A DNA stretch of 64,000 bases from Curtobacterium ammoniigenes NBRC 101786 (GTDB taxonomy: Bacteria > Actinomycetota > Actinomycetes > Actinomycetales > Microbacteriaceae): the NCBI RefSeq assembly GCF_001571045.1, contig NZ_BCSV01000005.1, positions 124,001 through 188,000 of the forward strand. The letters are read 5' to 3'. A program made the position numbers and the translations under genes. Positions 17,871-27,106 of this stretch are shown in pieces; the stretch's first letter is position 1, and every line of letters starts with the position of its first letter. Below the pieces are notes generated by a model. The model was given only the letters and a program-made list of their open reading frames with translations, ran no database searches and was not told the origin of the DNA.

Positions 17871-18386
17871 ATGGCGAACAAGGAAGCCGCGGTCGCCGAG
17901 CTTGCGGACAATTTCCGCAACTCGAACGCCGTTCTGCTGACCGAGTACCGCGGGCTCACGGTTGCGCAGCTCAAGCAGCTCCGCAACGAGATTCGTGAGC
18001 ACGCCACGTACGCCGTGGTGAAGAACACGCTGACCAAGATCGCGGCCAACGAGGCCGGTATCTCGTCGTTCGACGACGAGCTTGCCGGACCGTCCGCGAT
18101 GGCATTCGTGCACGGTGACACTGTCGCCGTCGCGAAGGCCCTGCGTGCATTCGCCAAGGCGAACCCCCAGCTCGTGGTCAAGGGCGGTTACTTCGACGGT
18201 AACCCCCTCTCCGCGACCGAGGTGGACAAGCTCGCCGACCTCGAGTCCCGCGAAGTGCTGCTCGGCAAGCTTGCCGGCGCCTTCAAGGCCTCGCTGTTCG
18301 GTGCTGCGTACCTGTTCAACGCACCCCTCTCGCAGGCCGTCCGCACCGTGGACGCGCTTCGCGAGAAGCAGGAGTCCGCAGCCTGA
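17871..18386 (+). CDS. rplJ: 50S ribosomal protein L10
   Basis: L10 (171 residues) anchors the L7/L12 dimers to 23S rRNA at the stalk base. Canonical features are [20 protein letters not shown] at the start, [26 protein letters not shown] and a C-terminal helical tail that binds L12. The ATG at 17871 has AAGGAGAGCC upstream; the frame is open further upstream but only through the structured leader. It forms an operon with rplL 55 bases downstream and is likely feedback-controlled through the leader. Confidence 0.97.
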   Translation: MANKEAAVAELADNFRNSNAVLLTEYRGLTVAQLKQLRNEIREHATYAVVKNTLTKIAANEAGISSFDDELAGPSAMAFVHGDTVAVAKALRAFAKANPQLVVKGGYFDGNPLSATEVDKLADLESREVLLGKLAGAFKASLFGAAYLFNAPLSQAVRTVDALREKQESAA

Positions 18387-18441
18387 CCGGGCGAGCGGAA
18401 CATCACCCCCCACATCACGTAGTCATCACTAGGAGTACACA

Positions 18442-18828
18442 ATGGCGAAGCTCACGCAGGACGAGCTCATCGACGCGTTCAAGGAGCTCACGCTCATCGA
18501 GCTCAGCGAGTTCGTGAAGAAGTTCGAAGAGGTCTTCGAGGTCACCGCTGCCGCTCCGGTTGCGGTCGCCGCTGCCGGCGCCCCGGCCGGTGCCGCCGCT
18601 GAAGAGGTCGAGGAGAAGACGGAGTTCGACGTCGTCCTCGAGTCGGCCGGCGACAAGAAGATCCAGGTCATCAAGGAGGTCCGCGGACTCACGTCGCTCG
18701 GCCTCGGCGAGGCCAAGGCGCTCGTTGACGGTGCACCCGCGAAGGTGCTCGAGGGCGTCAACAAGGAGACGGCCGACAAGGCCAAGGAGGCGCTTGAGGG
18801 CGCCGGCGCGACCGTCACGCTCGCGTAG
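18442..18828 (+). CDS. rplL: 50S ribosomal protein L7/L12
   Basis: L7/L12 (128 residues) forms the flexible stalk that recruits translational GTPases. The N-terminal dimerisation and L10-binding part (about 1-35) is followed by an Ala/Pro/Gly-rich hinge (about 36-55) and the C-terminal domain with [33 protein letters not shown] and [18 protein letters not shown] precedes the ATG. The operon ends at a strong hairpin 18 bases after the stop. rpoB does not follow, unlike in many other bacteria. Confidence 0.98.
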   Translation: MAKLTQDELIDAFKELTLIELSEFVKKFEEVFEVTAAAPVAVAAAGAPAGAAAEEVEEKTEFDVVLESAGDKKIQVIKEVRGLTSLGLGEAKALVDGAPAKVLEGVNKETADKAKEALEGAGATVTLA

Positions 18829-18845
18829 TCTCCTCCACACCGCGC

Positions 18846-18879
18846 GAAGGCCGCTGCCCCATCCGGGGCGGCGGCCTTC
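18846..18879 (+). terminator. Strong hairpin terminator after rplJL
   Basis: GAAGGCCGCTGCCCC pairs with GGGGCGGCGGCCTTC across the four-base loop ATCC, giving a stem of about 15 bp with one G-T pair. Confidence 0.85.
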
Positions 18880-18907
18880 GTCGTCCGTCCGGATTACGCT
18901 GTTCGAA

Positions 18908-20809
18908 GTGAGCAGGATGGATTCGGTCGTCTCTGGCGGCGGCATGCGCGGCGGCATGGGTGGCGGCATGCGCGGGCGCATCTCGAGCGGCGACCCGGAA
19001 GCGCAACGAGCCGCGAACGCGCAGGCTCCGACCATTCCGCATCTGTTCCGCCGGATCGTCGAGCTGTTCGCCCCGCATCGCCGCGCGATCGTCCTGACGG
19101 TCGTGCTCGTGCTCATCGGGGCCGCGCTGACGGTGATCCCTCCGCTGCTCACGCAGCGCGCCTTCGACCAGGGGCTCTTCCCGAGGTCAGGGCATCCGGA
19201 TTTCCCGGTCCTGTTCGCACTCGTGGGCGGCATGATCGGCCTCTGGATCCTGTCGGCGGGCATCGGCGTCTGGCAGACCTACCTGACCGCGACCGTCGGC
19301 AACCGGGTGATGGGCTCGATGCGCATGCGTCTCTTCGGCCATCTGCAGCGCATGGAACTCGCGTTCTTCACGCGGACGAAGACGGGAGTCATCCAGTCGC
19401 GCCTCCAGAACGACGTCGGCGGCGTTGCGAGCGTGCTGAACAACACGATCTCGTCAGTGCTCGGGAACACGGTGACCGTCATCGCGGCGGTCGTGGCCAT
19501 GATCCTGCTGAGTTGGCAGATGACGATCGTCGCCGTCGTTCTGCTGCCGATCCTCGTGATCGCACAGCGGCGCGTCGGACGGATCCGCGCCCGCATCGCC
19601 GCAGAGACGCAGGAGTCGCTGTCGGACATGACCGCGATCACGCAGGAGGCCCTGAGCGTCTCCGGGATCCTGCTCGCCAAGAGCTTCAACCAGCAGCAGA
19701 GCGAGACCCACCGATTCGGGGTCGAGAACCGGAACCAGATCCGTCTGCAGGTGCAGCTGCAGATGTCCGGCCAGTGGTTCTTCGCGATCGTGCAGATCTT
19801 CCTGTCGATCATTCCGGCGATCATCTACGTCGTCGCCGCCTACCTCATCACGGGCGGCGTGCCGATTACTGCCGGCACGATCGTCGCGTTCACCACGGTG
19901 CAGTCACGGTTGCTGTTCCCCACGGTCGGGCTGCTGCGCGTGGTGCTGGACCTGCAGACCTCGGCGGCGCTCTTCGCCCGGGTGTTCGAGTACCTCGACC
20001 TCCGGCCGGCGATCACCGACCGACCGACGGTCCGGCCGGTCGACGAGACCCGGATCGGCGCGGTCGCGTTCGAAGAGGTGTCCTTCTCGTACCCGGACAG
20101 TGACCTCGATCGACCGACCCTCGACGCGGTGTCGTTCGCACTCGAGCCCGGACAGTTCGCCGCATTCGTCGGGCCTTCCGGCGCCGGCAAGACCACCGTC
20201 TCCTACCTCGTTCCCCGGCTCTATGAGGCGACCGCTGGAACCGTCCGGTTCGCCGGCGCCGACGTTCGCGACCTCGCCCAAGACGATCTCATCCGCCATA
20301 TCGGGATCGTCAGCCAGGAGACCTACCTCTTCCACGCCACCATCGCCGAGAACCTGCGCTACGCCAAGCCCGATGCGACCGACGCGGACCTCGAGCGCGC
20401 GGCTCGTGCAGCAAACATCCACGACACCATCGCATCGTTCCCCGACGGCTACGACACCGTGGTCGGCGAGCGTGGCTACCGCCTGTCCGGGGGCGAGAAG
20501 CAGCGAGTCGCGATCGCGCGCGTGCTCCTGAAGGACCCGCCGGTACTGATCCTCGACGAGGCGACCAGCGCGCTCGACTCCATCTCGGAACGGGTCGTGC
20601 AGCAGGCGCTGGACACCGCCTCCCGTGGGCGGACGACCATTGCGATCGCCCACCGACTGTCCACGATTCGCGCTGCGGATGTGATCTTCGTGCTCGAGCA
20701 CGGCCGCATCGTCGAGCAAGGGACGCACGATGCCCTGATCGGATTCGACGGCGTATACGCCACGCTCTATCGGCAGCAGTCGATGGAGGACGACCTCGCC
20801 GGCGCCTGA
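18908..20809 (+). CDS. ABC exporter, fused permease-ATPase half transporter
   Basis: A 633-residue half-transporter: an N-terminal tail with a Gly/Met/Arg repeat (GGGMRGGMGGGMRGR, 10-24), a six-helix exporter domain (about 55-350) and an ATPase (about 385-630). ATPase motifs are Walker A GPSGAGKTT (422-430), IVSQETYLFHATIAENL (467-483), LSGGE (526-530), Walker B VLILDEATSALD (546-557) and the switch AHRLS. It probably works as a homodimer exporting lipid, peptide or drug. The GTG at 18908 lies 7 bases after TACGCT, so the mRNA may be leaderless; ATG 18917 is an alternative. The substrate cannot be inferred. Confidence 0.9.
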   Translation: MSRMDSVVSGGGMRGGMGGGMRGRISSGDPEAQRAANAQAPTIPHLFRRIVELFAPHRRAIVLTVVLVLIGAALTVIPPLLTQRAFDQGLFPRSGHPDFPVLFALVGGMIGLWILSAGIGVWQTYLTATVGNRVMGSMRMRLFGHLQRMELAFFTRTKTGVIQSRLQNDVGGVASVLNNTISSVLGNTVTVIAAVVAMILLSWQMTIVAVVLLPILVIAQRRVGRIRARIAAETQESLSDMTAITQEALSVSGILLAKSFNQQQSETHRFGVENRNQIRLQVQLQMSGQWFFAIVQIFLSIIPAIIYVVAAYLITGGVPITAGTIVAFTTVQSRLLFPTVGLLRVVLDLQTSAALFARVFEYLDLRPAITDRPTVRPVDETRIGAVAFEEVSFSYPDSDLDRPTLDAVSFALEPGQFAAFVGPSGAGKTTVSYLVPRLYEATAGTVRFAGADVRDLAQDDLIRHIGIVSQETYLFHATIAENLRYAKPDATDADLERAARAANIHDTIASFPDGYDTVVGERGYRLSGGEKQRVAIARVLLKDPPVLILDEATSALDSISERVVQQALDTASRGRTTIAIAHRLSTIRAADVIFVLEHGRIVEQGTHDALIGFDGVYATLYRQQSMEDDLAGA

Positions 20810-20837
20810 CGGCGCTGTCGACCAGGACCGAGCGACG

Positions 20838-20843
20838 TAGACT
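20838..20843 (+). promoter_or_regulatory. -10 box TAGACT of leaderless cbs promoter
   Basis: TAGACT is followed after 8 bases by the GTG start of the cystathionine beta-synthase gene at 20852. No SD is present. Confidence 0.5.
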
Positions 20844-20851
20844 CGACTCCC

Positions 20852-22225
20852 GTGCAGTACGCGGAAACCATCGTCGATCTCGTCGGCAACACCCCTCTCG
20901 TCAAGCTGCACCGAGTGACCGACGGGATCACCGCGACCGTCCTCGTCAAGCTCGAATACCTGAACCCGGGCGGGTCCGCGAAGGACCGGATCGCCACCCG
21001 CATCATCGATGCGGCCGAGCAGGCCGGTGACCTCGGACCAGGGGGCACGATCGTCGAACCGACGAGCGGGAACACCGGGGTCGGGCTTGCGCTCGTCGCC
21101 CAACAGCGCGGGTACCGCTGCGTCTTCGTCCTGCCGGACAAGGTCGGCGAGGACAAACGCAACGTGCTCACCGCGTACGGTGCGGAAATCGTCGTGACGC
21201 CGACTGCGGTCCCGCCGGACCATCCCGAGTCGTACTACTCAGTGTCCGATCGGCTCGCTCGCGAGATTCCGGGGGCCTACAAGCCGAACCAGTACGCCAA
21301 CCCGAACGGACCGCTGAGCCACTACGAGACCACCGGTCCGGAGATCTGGCGCGACACCGACGGACGCATCACGCACTTCGTCGCCGGCGTCGGAACCGGC
21401 GGCACGATCAGCGGCACCGGACGGTACTTGAAAGAGATCTCGGGCGGGGCGACGCGCATCATCGGCGCCGACCCCGAAGGCTCGGTGTACTCAGGCGGAA
21501 CGGGACGCCCGTATCTCGTCGAGGGCGTCGGTGAGGATTTCTGGCCTGGGGCATATGACCCCGACGTTCCGGACGAGGTCATCGCGGTGTCGGACGCCGA
21601 CGCGTTCGCGATGACCCGCAGACTCGCGCGCGAGGAGGGCATCCTCGTCGGTGGGTCGAGCGGCATGGCTGTCGTCGCGGCACTCGAGGTCGCGCGCGCA
21701 GCAGGCCCGGACGACGTGGTCGTCGTGCTCCTCCCGGATGGCGGGCGCGGCTACCTCGGCAAGATCTTCAACGATCGATGGATGCGTGCCTATGGATTCC
21801 TCGATCAGGACGAGGAGCAGACCGTCGAGACGCTCCTCGCCGGCAAGAGCGATCGGCTGCCCGATCTCGTTCACGCGCATCCGACGGACACGGTGCGTGA
21901 CGTCGTCGACATCATGCGCACCTACGGGGTCTCCCAGATGCCGGTGCTCAGCGCTGAGCCGCCCGTGGTGATGGGCGAGGTGGTCGGGGCCGTATCGGAG
22001 CGCGATCTGCTCGATCACGTGTTCGCGGGGACCGTGAAGATGTCCGACCCGATCGTCGGACTCATCGGCGACGCGCTGCCGCTCATCGGCCTCGGACAGT
22101 CGGTCGCGTCCGCGCGGCGCGCGCTGCAGGCGAGCGACGCGCTGCTCGTCGTCGCCGATGGCAAGCCGCTGACGGTCGTCACACGACAGGACCTGTTGAC
22201 CGCGCTGTCCCACCAGCACCACTGA
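20852..22225 (+). CDS. cbs: Cystathionine beta-synthase with C-terminal CBS domains
   Basis: This PLP enzyme condenses serine and homocysteine to cystathionine (reverse transsulfuration). The 457-residue product has the PLP lysine Lys44 in NPGGSAKDRIA, the TSGNTGVGLA phosphate/substrate loop (71-80), GVGTGGTISGTGRYLKE (179-195) and GGSSGMAVVAAL. A pair of CBS domains fills about 335-455 (VHAHPTDTVRDVVDIMRTYG and a second repeat), a possible nucleotide- or SAM-binding regulatory module. O-acetylserine-dependent sulfhydrylase activity is the main alternative; the CBS domains favour cystathionine synthase. The gene is followed after 8 bases by metB in the same operon. Confidence 0.9.
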   Translation: MQYAETIVDLVGNTPLVKLHRVTDGITATVLVKLEYLNPGGSAKDRIATRIIDAAEQAGDLGPGGTIVEPTSGNTGVGLALVAQQRGYRCVFVLPDKVGEDKRNVLTAYGAEIVVTPTAVPPDHPESYYSVSDRLAREIPGAYKPNQYANPNGPLSHYETTGPEIWRDTDGRITHFVAGVGTGGTISGTGRYLKEISGGATRIIGADPEGSVYSGGTGRPYLVEGVGEDFWPGAYDPDVPDEVIAVSDADAFAMTRRLAREEGILVGGSSGMAVVAALEVARAAGPDDVVVVLLPDGGRGYLGKIFNDRWMRAYGFLDQDEEQTVETLLAGKSDRLPDLVHAHPTDTVRDVVDIMRTYGVSQMPVLSAEPPVVMGEVVGAVSERDLLDHVFAGTVKMSDPIVGLIGDALPLIGLGQSVASARRALQASDALLVVADGKPLTVVTRQDLLTALSHQHH

Positions 22226-22233
22226 GGAGCCCC

Positions 22234-23394
22234 ATGACCGAGTTCAGCACGCGCGCGATCCATGCCGGCCAGGAGCCGGACGCGTCGACGGGCGCGGTCG
22301 TCCCGCCGCTGCATCTCACGTCCACGTACAAGCAGGACGGGGTCGGCGGTCTCCGGAGCGGGTACGAGTACTCGCGGTCCGCGAACCCGACGCGGGACAG
22401 CCTCCAGACGTTGCTCGCTGATCTCGACGGCGGTGCAGCGGCACTGTCGTTCGCGTCCGGGTTGGCGGCGGAGGACGCCCTGCTCCGGGCGGTGCTCCGA
22501 CCGGGCGCCCGCGTCGTGATGGGCAACGACGTCTACGGAGGCACGCATCGCCTCGTCAACCGCGTTCACGTTCCCTGGGGCGTCCGGCTCCAGACCGTCG
22601 ACATGAGCGACTCCGACCTGGTGCGCGCGACGATCGGCGCGCCAGGTTCCGATCCGTTGGTGCTGTGGATCGAGACGCCGACGAACCCGCTCATGAAGAT
22701 CGCGGACATCGCCCTGCTCGCGGAGATCGGCCACAGCGCCGGGGCGACGGTTGTCGTCGACAACACGTTCGCGTCGCCCTATCTGCAGCGACCGCTGTCG
22801 CTCGGTGCCGACGCGGTGGTCTACTCGACGACGAAATACCTGGGCGGGCACTCGGACGTGGTCGGGGGAGCGGTGGTGCTCGGGAGCGAGGAGCTCGCCG
22901 AGCGTGTGGCGTTCCTCCAGTTCGCTGCCGGAGCGATCTCGGGGCCGCTCGATGCGTGGCTCACGGTCCGCGGCATCAAGACGCTCGCGGTTCGGATGGA
23001 CCGGCACTCCGCGAACGCGCAGGCCGTCGCGGAGGCGCTGGTCGAGCACCCGGCGATCGACCGAGTGTTCTATCCCGGTCTGGCCGACCATCCGGGGCAC
23101 CGCATCGCGGCGCAGCAGATGCGTGGATTCGGCGGGATGCTGTCCGTCGCGCTCGCCGGCGGCGCGTCGGTCGCGCGGCGATTCGCGGAGTCGACGGAGA
23201 TCTTCACGCTTGCGGAGTCGCTCGGCGGCGTCGAGTCGCTCATCGGCTATCCCAGCGAGATGACGCACGCCTCGGTGCGCGGTACCGAGCTCGCGGTTCC
23301 GGAGAACCTGGTCCGGCTCTCCGTCGGAATCGAGGACGTCGACGACCTCGTCGCCGATCTCCATCAGGCGCTCGAACGCGCCGCGCGGGAGTGA
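22234..23394 (+). CDS. metB: Cystathionine gamma-synthase/gamma-lyase family PLP enzyme
   Basis: A 386-residue Cys/Met-metabolism PLP enzyme. Recognisable parts are STRAIHAGQEPD at the N-terminus, YEYSRSANPTR, FASGLAAEDALL, VDNTFASPYLQ and the Schiff-base Lys201 in YSTTKYLGGHSDVVGG. With cbs directly upstream it most likely cleaves cystathionine to cysteine (reverse transsulfuration), although the same fold makes cystathionine from O-acyl-homoserine. Sequence alone does not decide between lyase and synthase, so the metB symbol is tentative. The stop overlaps the GTG start of the MFS gene (GTGA), making a three-gene operon. Confidence 0.88.
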   Translation: MTEFSTRAIHAGQEPDASTGAVVPPLHLTSTYKQDGVGGLRSGYEYSRSANPTRDSLQTLLADLDGGAAALSFASGLAAEDALLRAVLRPGARVVMGNDVYGGTHRLVNRVHVPWGVRLQTVDMSDSDLVRATIGAPGSDPLVLWIETPTNPLMKIADIALLAEIGHSAGATVVVDNTFASPYLQRPLSLGADAVVYSTTKYLGGHSDVVGGAVVLGSEELAERVAFLQFAAGAISGPLDAWLTVRGIKTLAVRMDRHSANAQAVAEALVEHPAIDRVFYPGLADHPGHRIAAQQMRGFGGMLSVALAGGASVARRFAESTEIFTLAESLGGVESLIGYPSEMTHASVRGTELAVPENLVRLSVGIEDVDDLVADLHQALERAARE

Positions 23395-24785
23395 CTTCCT
23401 CGGCCGCCTCCGGGGTCGAGCGTCGCCGCGAGCGGGGGATTCTCAGCGGCGCGTTGTTGCTGCCGACGCTCGGCACGGTCGCGATCGCGGTGGTCGCGGC
23501 GTTCCAAAGCCTCGCAATGACGACGATCATGCCGGAGATCAGTCGGGATCTGAACGGCGCTGCGCTCTATTCGCTGAGCTTCGCCGCCCCGCTCGCAGCG
23601 GGCGTCCCGGGGATGGTCGTCGCCGGCAACTGGTCCGATCGCAGCGGTGGGCGCGCTGTGGCGTGGGTCGCCGGGGCGCTGTTCGCGCTTGGCACCGCCG
23701 TCGTCATGCTCGCGACGTCGATGCCGATGTTCCTCGGCGGACGACTCGTCGAAGGCTTCGGCGGCGGGGCGCTCAGCGTCGTCCTCCATGTGATCGTCGC
23801 GCGGTTGTTCCCAGACCGACTGCATGGCCCGATCTTTGCTGCCTTCGCGGGTGCGTGGGTCGTCCCTGCCCTTGTCGGGCCGGCGATCGCCGGCATCGTC
23901 ACGGACATCTGGGGCTGGCACTGGGTGTTCGCCGGCGCGTTGCTGATCGGCGTCTCCGGCTTCGCGCTCCTCACGCCGAGCCTGCGGCACATCGGTCCTC
24001 CCGCGCACGACCGTCGCCCCGGGTGGGACGCCCGCCGCATCGTGTGGGCCGTGCTCGCGGCAACCGCCGTGCTCGTGGTGAATCTCGCGCCCGATCTTCC
24101 GGCAGCGGTCGGCGGGACCGTTGCCGCGGTCAGCGGGGTGGCTGCGTTGCTCGCCGTCCGACCGCTGCTGCCGGTAGGCGCATTCCGTGCCAGGCCGGGC
24201 CTCCCGACGGTCGTGGTGCTCCGCGGCCTCGCCGCGGCCGCGTTCTTCGGCGCGGAGGCGTACGTGCCGTATCTGCTGCAGCGTCACGAGGGGATGACGC
24301 CCGGGACTGCTGGAATCGCGCTGACGGTGTCGGCGATCGCCTGGGCGACGTCGAGTTGGCTGCACGGGAGATTGTCCGAGCGCATGGTTCCCGCGCTCCG
24401 CGCGTTCCGGGGCGGGTTCGCGCTGGTGATCATCGGGATCGGAGCACAGCTCGTCGTCGCCGCGGCGGGTGCGCCGTGGTGGCTGTCCGTCGCCGGCTGG
24501 TTCGTCGCCGGAGGCGGTATGGGGTTCGTCTATCCGCGCACCTCCGCGCTCACGCTTCGGTTCGCAGGCACGGACGACAAGGGGTTTGCGAGCAGTGCCC
24601 TCACCATCGCGGATTCGGTCGGCGCGGTCCTCGGACTCGCTGTCGCCGGAGGTCTCCTGCAGGGGCTCGGCGGCGCTGCCGACCGAGGGGCGTTCGCCGG
24701 GGTCTTCGTCGGCATGGCACTCATCGTCGCGCTCGCTGTCCTCATCACGCATCGAGTGGGAGTCGTTCCGCCTCCGCGCGAGTAG
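23391..24785 (+). CDS. MFS transporter, drug:H+ antiporter-like
   Basis: A 464-residue membrane protein with about 14 hydrophobic segments. The N-terminal half shows FQSLAMTTIMPEISRDLNG (motif C/D-like region of DHA2-type pumps) and the loop motif GNWSDRSGGR between TM2 and TM3, then GGRLVEGFGGGALSV. The C-terminal half ends VGVVPPPRE. The start is the GTG overlapping the metB stop. Its place in a transsulfuration operon could point to export of a cysteine- or methionine-related compound, but this is inference; a general multidrug pump is equally possible. Confidence 0.82.
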   Translation: MTSSAASGVERRRERGILSGALLLPTLGTVAIAVVAAFQSLAMTTIMPEISRDLNGAALYSLSFAAPLAAGVPGMVVAGNWSDRSGGRAVAWVAGALFALGTAVVMLATSMPMFLGGRLVEGFGGGALSVVLHVIVARLFPDRLHGPIFAAFAGAWVVPALVGPAIAGIVTDIWGWHWVFAGALLIGVSGFALLTPSLRHIGPPAHDRRPGWDARRIVWAVLAATAVLVVNLAPDLPAAVGGTVAAVSGVAALLAVRPLLPVGAFRARPGLPTVVVLRGLAAAAFFGAEAYVPYLLQRHEGMTPGTAGIALTVSAIAWATSSWLHGRLSERMVPALRAFRGGFALVIIGIGAQLVVAAAGAPWWLSVAGWFVAGGGMGFVYPRTSALTLRFAGTDDKGFASSALTIADSVGAVLGLAVAGGLLQGLGGAADRGAFAGVFVGMALIVALAVLITHRVGVVPPPRE

Positions 24786-24936
24786 CGCCGGGGCGCAATC
24801 GAACGACCCCCAACCGGGGTACAGCGAGTGTCGGCTGTTTCACTGACTGTCGCAAATCGCGCTCCGCAAATTAGCGTCGAGCAACGATCTGCCGAGAACT
24901 CCCTGGATTTTCGGCATCCCCTCAGAGAGGACATCC

Positions 24937-26916
24937 GTGATACCTCGGTCACGTCGGCGCTCGATCAGCGCCGCCATCGCCGGCGCTGCAGTCGTCGGCA
25001 CATCCCTATTCATGGTCGCGCCGGCGCAGGCCGCGGCGAGCGACCCCGTTCCGAACTCCGTTCCGGCGTGGGCGAGCGCGCCCAACGACGCGGGCGCCGC
25101 TCCAGCTGACACGAGCGTGGAGGGGGAGGTCTACCTGCCGCTCCGCAATGAGGCCGGGGCGACGGCCCTCGCGACCGCGGTATCGACGCCCGGAAGCCCG
25201 CAGTACCGGCGCGGCATCGCGCCGAATGTCTGGATCGACCGATTCGCACCCACGCGACAGGACGTCTCGCAGGTCGTGTCGTACCTCCAGTCCAAGGGGT
25301 TGACGATCACCGCGGTGCCGGCGAGCCGCCAGTACGTGGTGTTCCGCGGACCGGCGAGCGTCGTTGCGACGACGATCAATGCGCCGCTGCACACCTACCG
25401 TCACAACGGCAAGAAGCTCATCGCGCCAGCGAGCACGCCGACACTTCCCGCGGACATCGCCTCGAAGGTCTCGGGACTCAGCGTCGACCAAGCCCGTCTC
25501 GAGACGCGCCCGGACCTCATCCAGCAGGGCTCGTCGACGAACGCGAGTGCTCCATCGCAGTCGTTGTCATCGGGTGCGGCGACGTCGTCCGGGATCAACG
25601 CCCAGTGCTCGACGTACGACGGCCAGCACACGGCGACCGTACCCGCCGCGTACGGGCAGACCGTGGTCCACACCTTCAACTGCGGATACATTCCGTCGCA
25701 GCTCCGGTCGGCGTACGGCGTGGACACGCTCGCCGCGCACGGCGTGCAGGGGCAGGGACAGACCGTTGCCATCATCGACGCGTACGCCTCGCCCACGATC
25801 CTGCAGGATGCGAACACGTATGCCGCGAGCCACGGCGATCCGCAGCTGACGAACGCCACGTTCCAGCAGATCGCCCCGGCACCGTCGAGCTTCACGGATG
25901 AGGCTGCGTGCCAGTACCCGAGCGGATGGCAGGGGGAGGAGACGCTCGACGTCGAGTCCGCCCACGCGATCGCTCCGGGGGCTCGCATCCTCTACGTCGG
26001 TGGCACGAACTGCGGCGGTGGCCTCGACGTGGCCATGTCGAAGATCCTTGACAACAAGCTCGCGACGATCGTGTCGAACAGCTACGGCGATGTCGGCGAG
26101 GACCTGCCGATCTCCAGCATCCAGGGCGAGGTGAACCTGCAGCTCCAAGCGGCCGGCGAGGGCATCGGGCTCTACTTCTCGAGCGGTGACAGCGGCGACG
26201 AGTCGCTGAACCTGGCGACGCCGCAGCCCGACTTCCCTGCCTCGTCGCCGTGGGTCACCGCGGTCGGTGGAACGAGCATGGGCATCGGCGCGGATGGTCA
26301 CAAGACGTTCGAGACCGGCTGGGGCGATGTCCTCGACCGCATCGTGTCGACGAACGGTGTCGAGTCCTACACGGCCCCGCTCCCAGGCAACTTGTTCGGC
26401 GGTGGCGCCGGCGGAGGCGCGAGCACGTACTTCGCTGAGCCGAGCTACCAGTACGGCGTGGTCCCCTCCTCGCTGTCGAAGGGCAAGCGGGTCTCGCCGG
26501 ACCTCGCTGCGCTCGCCGACCCGTACACCGGATTCTCGATCGGAATCCGGCCCATCGTCGACGACGCGACCCTGGCCTCCGGCGGGTACGTGACCGAGAC
26601 GTACGGCGGGACGTCGCTTGCATCGCCGATCACGGCGGCGCTCATGGCGATCGTGCAGCAGACGACGTCGACGCAGATCGGCTTCGCGAACCCGACGCTC
26701 TACGCGGTCGACCGCGTCGCGCCGTATGCGTTCAACGACGTCACCGCGCCGGCGTCGCCGATCGCGCTTGCGTACACGTCCGCTTACTCGGGTCACGACT
26801 ACCTCGTGACACTGAACCAGGATGAGTCGCTGAAGAACGCGCCCGGCTACGACGACATCACCGGGCTCGGCTCTGTGTCGTTCGCGGCGCTGACGAGCGT
26901 GGGACGCCACCGGTAA
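24937..26916 (+). CDS. Secreted sedolisin (S53) serine-carboxyl peptidase preproprotein
   Basis: A 659-residue preproenzyme. A signal peptide covers about 1-33 (RSRRR, a hydrophobic core, then APAQAAAS). A Pro-kumamolisin activation domain covers about 60-190. The catalytic domain covers about 225-655. The S53 triad is visible: Glu334 and Asp338 in GEETLDVESAHAIAPGA and Ser560 in GGTSLASPITAALM, with the oxyanion Asp418 in FSSGDSG. A calcium site is likely near NDVTAP and GYDDITGLGS. Such enzymes are secreted and work at acidic pH, activating themselves by cleaving the propeptide. The GTG start has AGAGAGG upstream. It stands alone between two hairpins, which suggests an independent scavenging role. 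Confidence 0.93.
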   Translation: MIPRSRRRSISAAIAGAAVVGTSLFMVAPAQAAASDPVPNSVPAWASAPNDAGAAPADTSVEGEVYLPLRNEAGATALATAVSTPGSPQYRRGIAPNVWIDRFAPTRQDVSQVVSYLQSKGLTITAVPASRQYVVFRGPASVVATTINAPLHTYRHNGKKLIAPASTPTLPADIASKVSGLSVDQARLETRPDLIQQGSSTNASAPSQSLSSGAATSSGINAQCSTYDGQHTATVPAAYGQTVVHTFNCGYIPSQLRSAYGVDTLAAHGVQGQGQTVAIIDAYASPTILQDANTYAASHGDPQLTNATFQQIAPAPSSFTDEAACQYPSGWQGEETLDVESAHAIAPGARILYVGGTNCGGGLDVAMSKILDNKLATIVSNSYGDVGEDLPISSIQGEVNLQLQAAGEGIGLYFSSGDSGDESLNLATPQPDFPASSPWVTAVGGTSMGIGADGHKTFETGWGDVLDRIVSTNGVESYTAPLPGNLFGGGAGGGASTYFAEPSYQYGVVPSSLSKGKRVSPDLAALADPYTGFSIGIRPIVDDATLASGGYVTETYGGTSLASPITAALMAIVQQTTSTQIGFANPTLYAVDRVAPYAFNDVTAPASPIALAYTSAYSGHDYLVTLNQDESLKNAPGYDDITGLGSVSFAALTSVGRHR

Positions 26917-26928
26917 TTCGGCACCCCG

Positions 26929-26969
26929 GCGCCCGTCGCGCACCTGCCTCGGCAGGGCGCGGCGGGCGC
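26929..26969 (+). terminator. Long nested hairpin after the sedolisin gene
   Basis: GCGCCCGTCGCGC (26929-26941) pairs with GCGCGGCGGGCGC (26957-26969), and between them CCTGCC pairs with GGCAGG, giving an almost continuous stem of about 19 bp with a two-base loop. It starts 13 bases after the stop. Confidence 0.75.
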
Positions 26970-26981
26970 TTCGTCGTGCTG

Positions 26982-27105
26982 GAGGCGCGGTGTCGGTCAG
27001 CGGGAGCGTGACCGCCGCGGCTGCGTGCGCGGCGCGGCGTCGGAGAACCGCCCAACCGTGGGGCAGGTTCAGAGGGGCGGTGTCGGTCAGCGGGAGCGCG
27101 ACCGC
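26982..27105. repeat. 34-bp direct repeat, two copies exactly 90 bp apart
   Basis: Copies at 26982-27015 and 27072-27105 share 32 of 34 bases (core GCGGTGTCGGTCAGCGGGAG). Both lie in the gap between the sedolisin hairpin and the stop of the minus-strand gene at 27107. The period of 90 bp equals 30 codons. No gene is evident across them. Confidence 0.75.
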
Positions 27106-27106
27106 T

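Noticed and set aside
23364..24752. 462-residue minus-strand frame opposite the MFS gene
   Set aside because: Composition is highly charged (Arg/Asp/Glu/His) and it mirrors the codon structure of the transporter gene.
24816..24823. GGGGTACA word upstream of the sedolisin gene as a further regulatory box
   Set aside because: The flanks do not match the tad/kinase box; it is part of a short ACCCC-GGGGT hairpin and may be chance.
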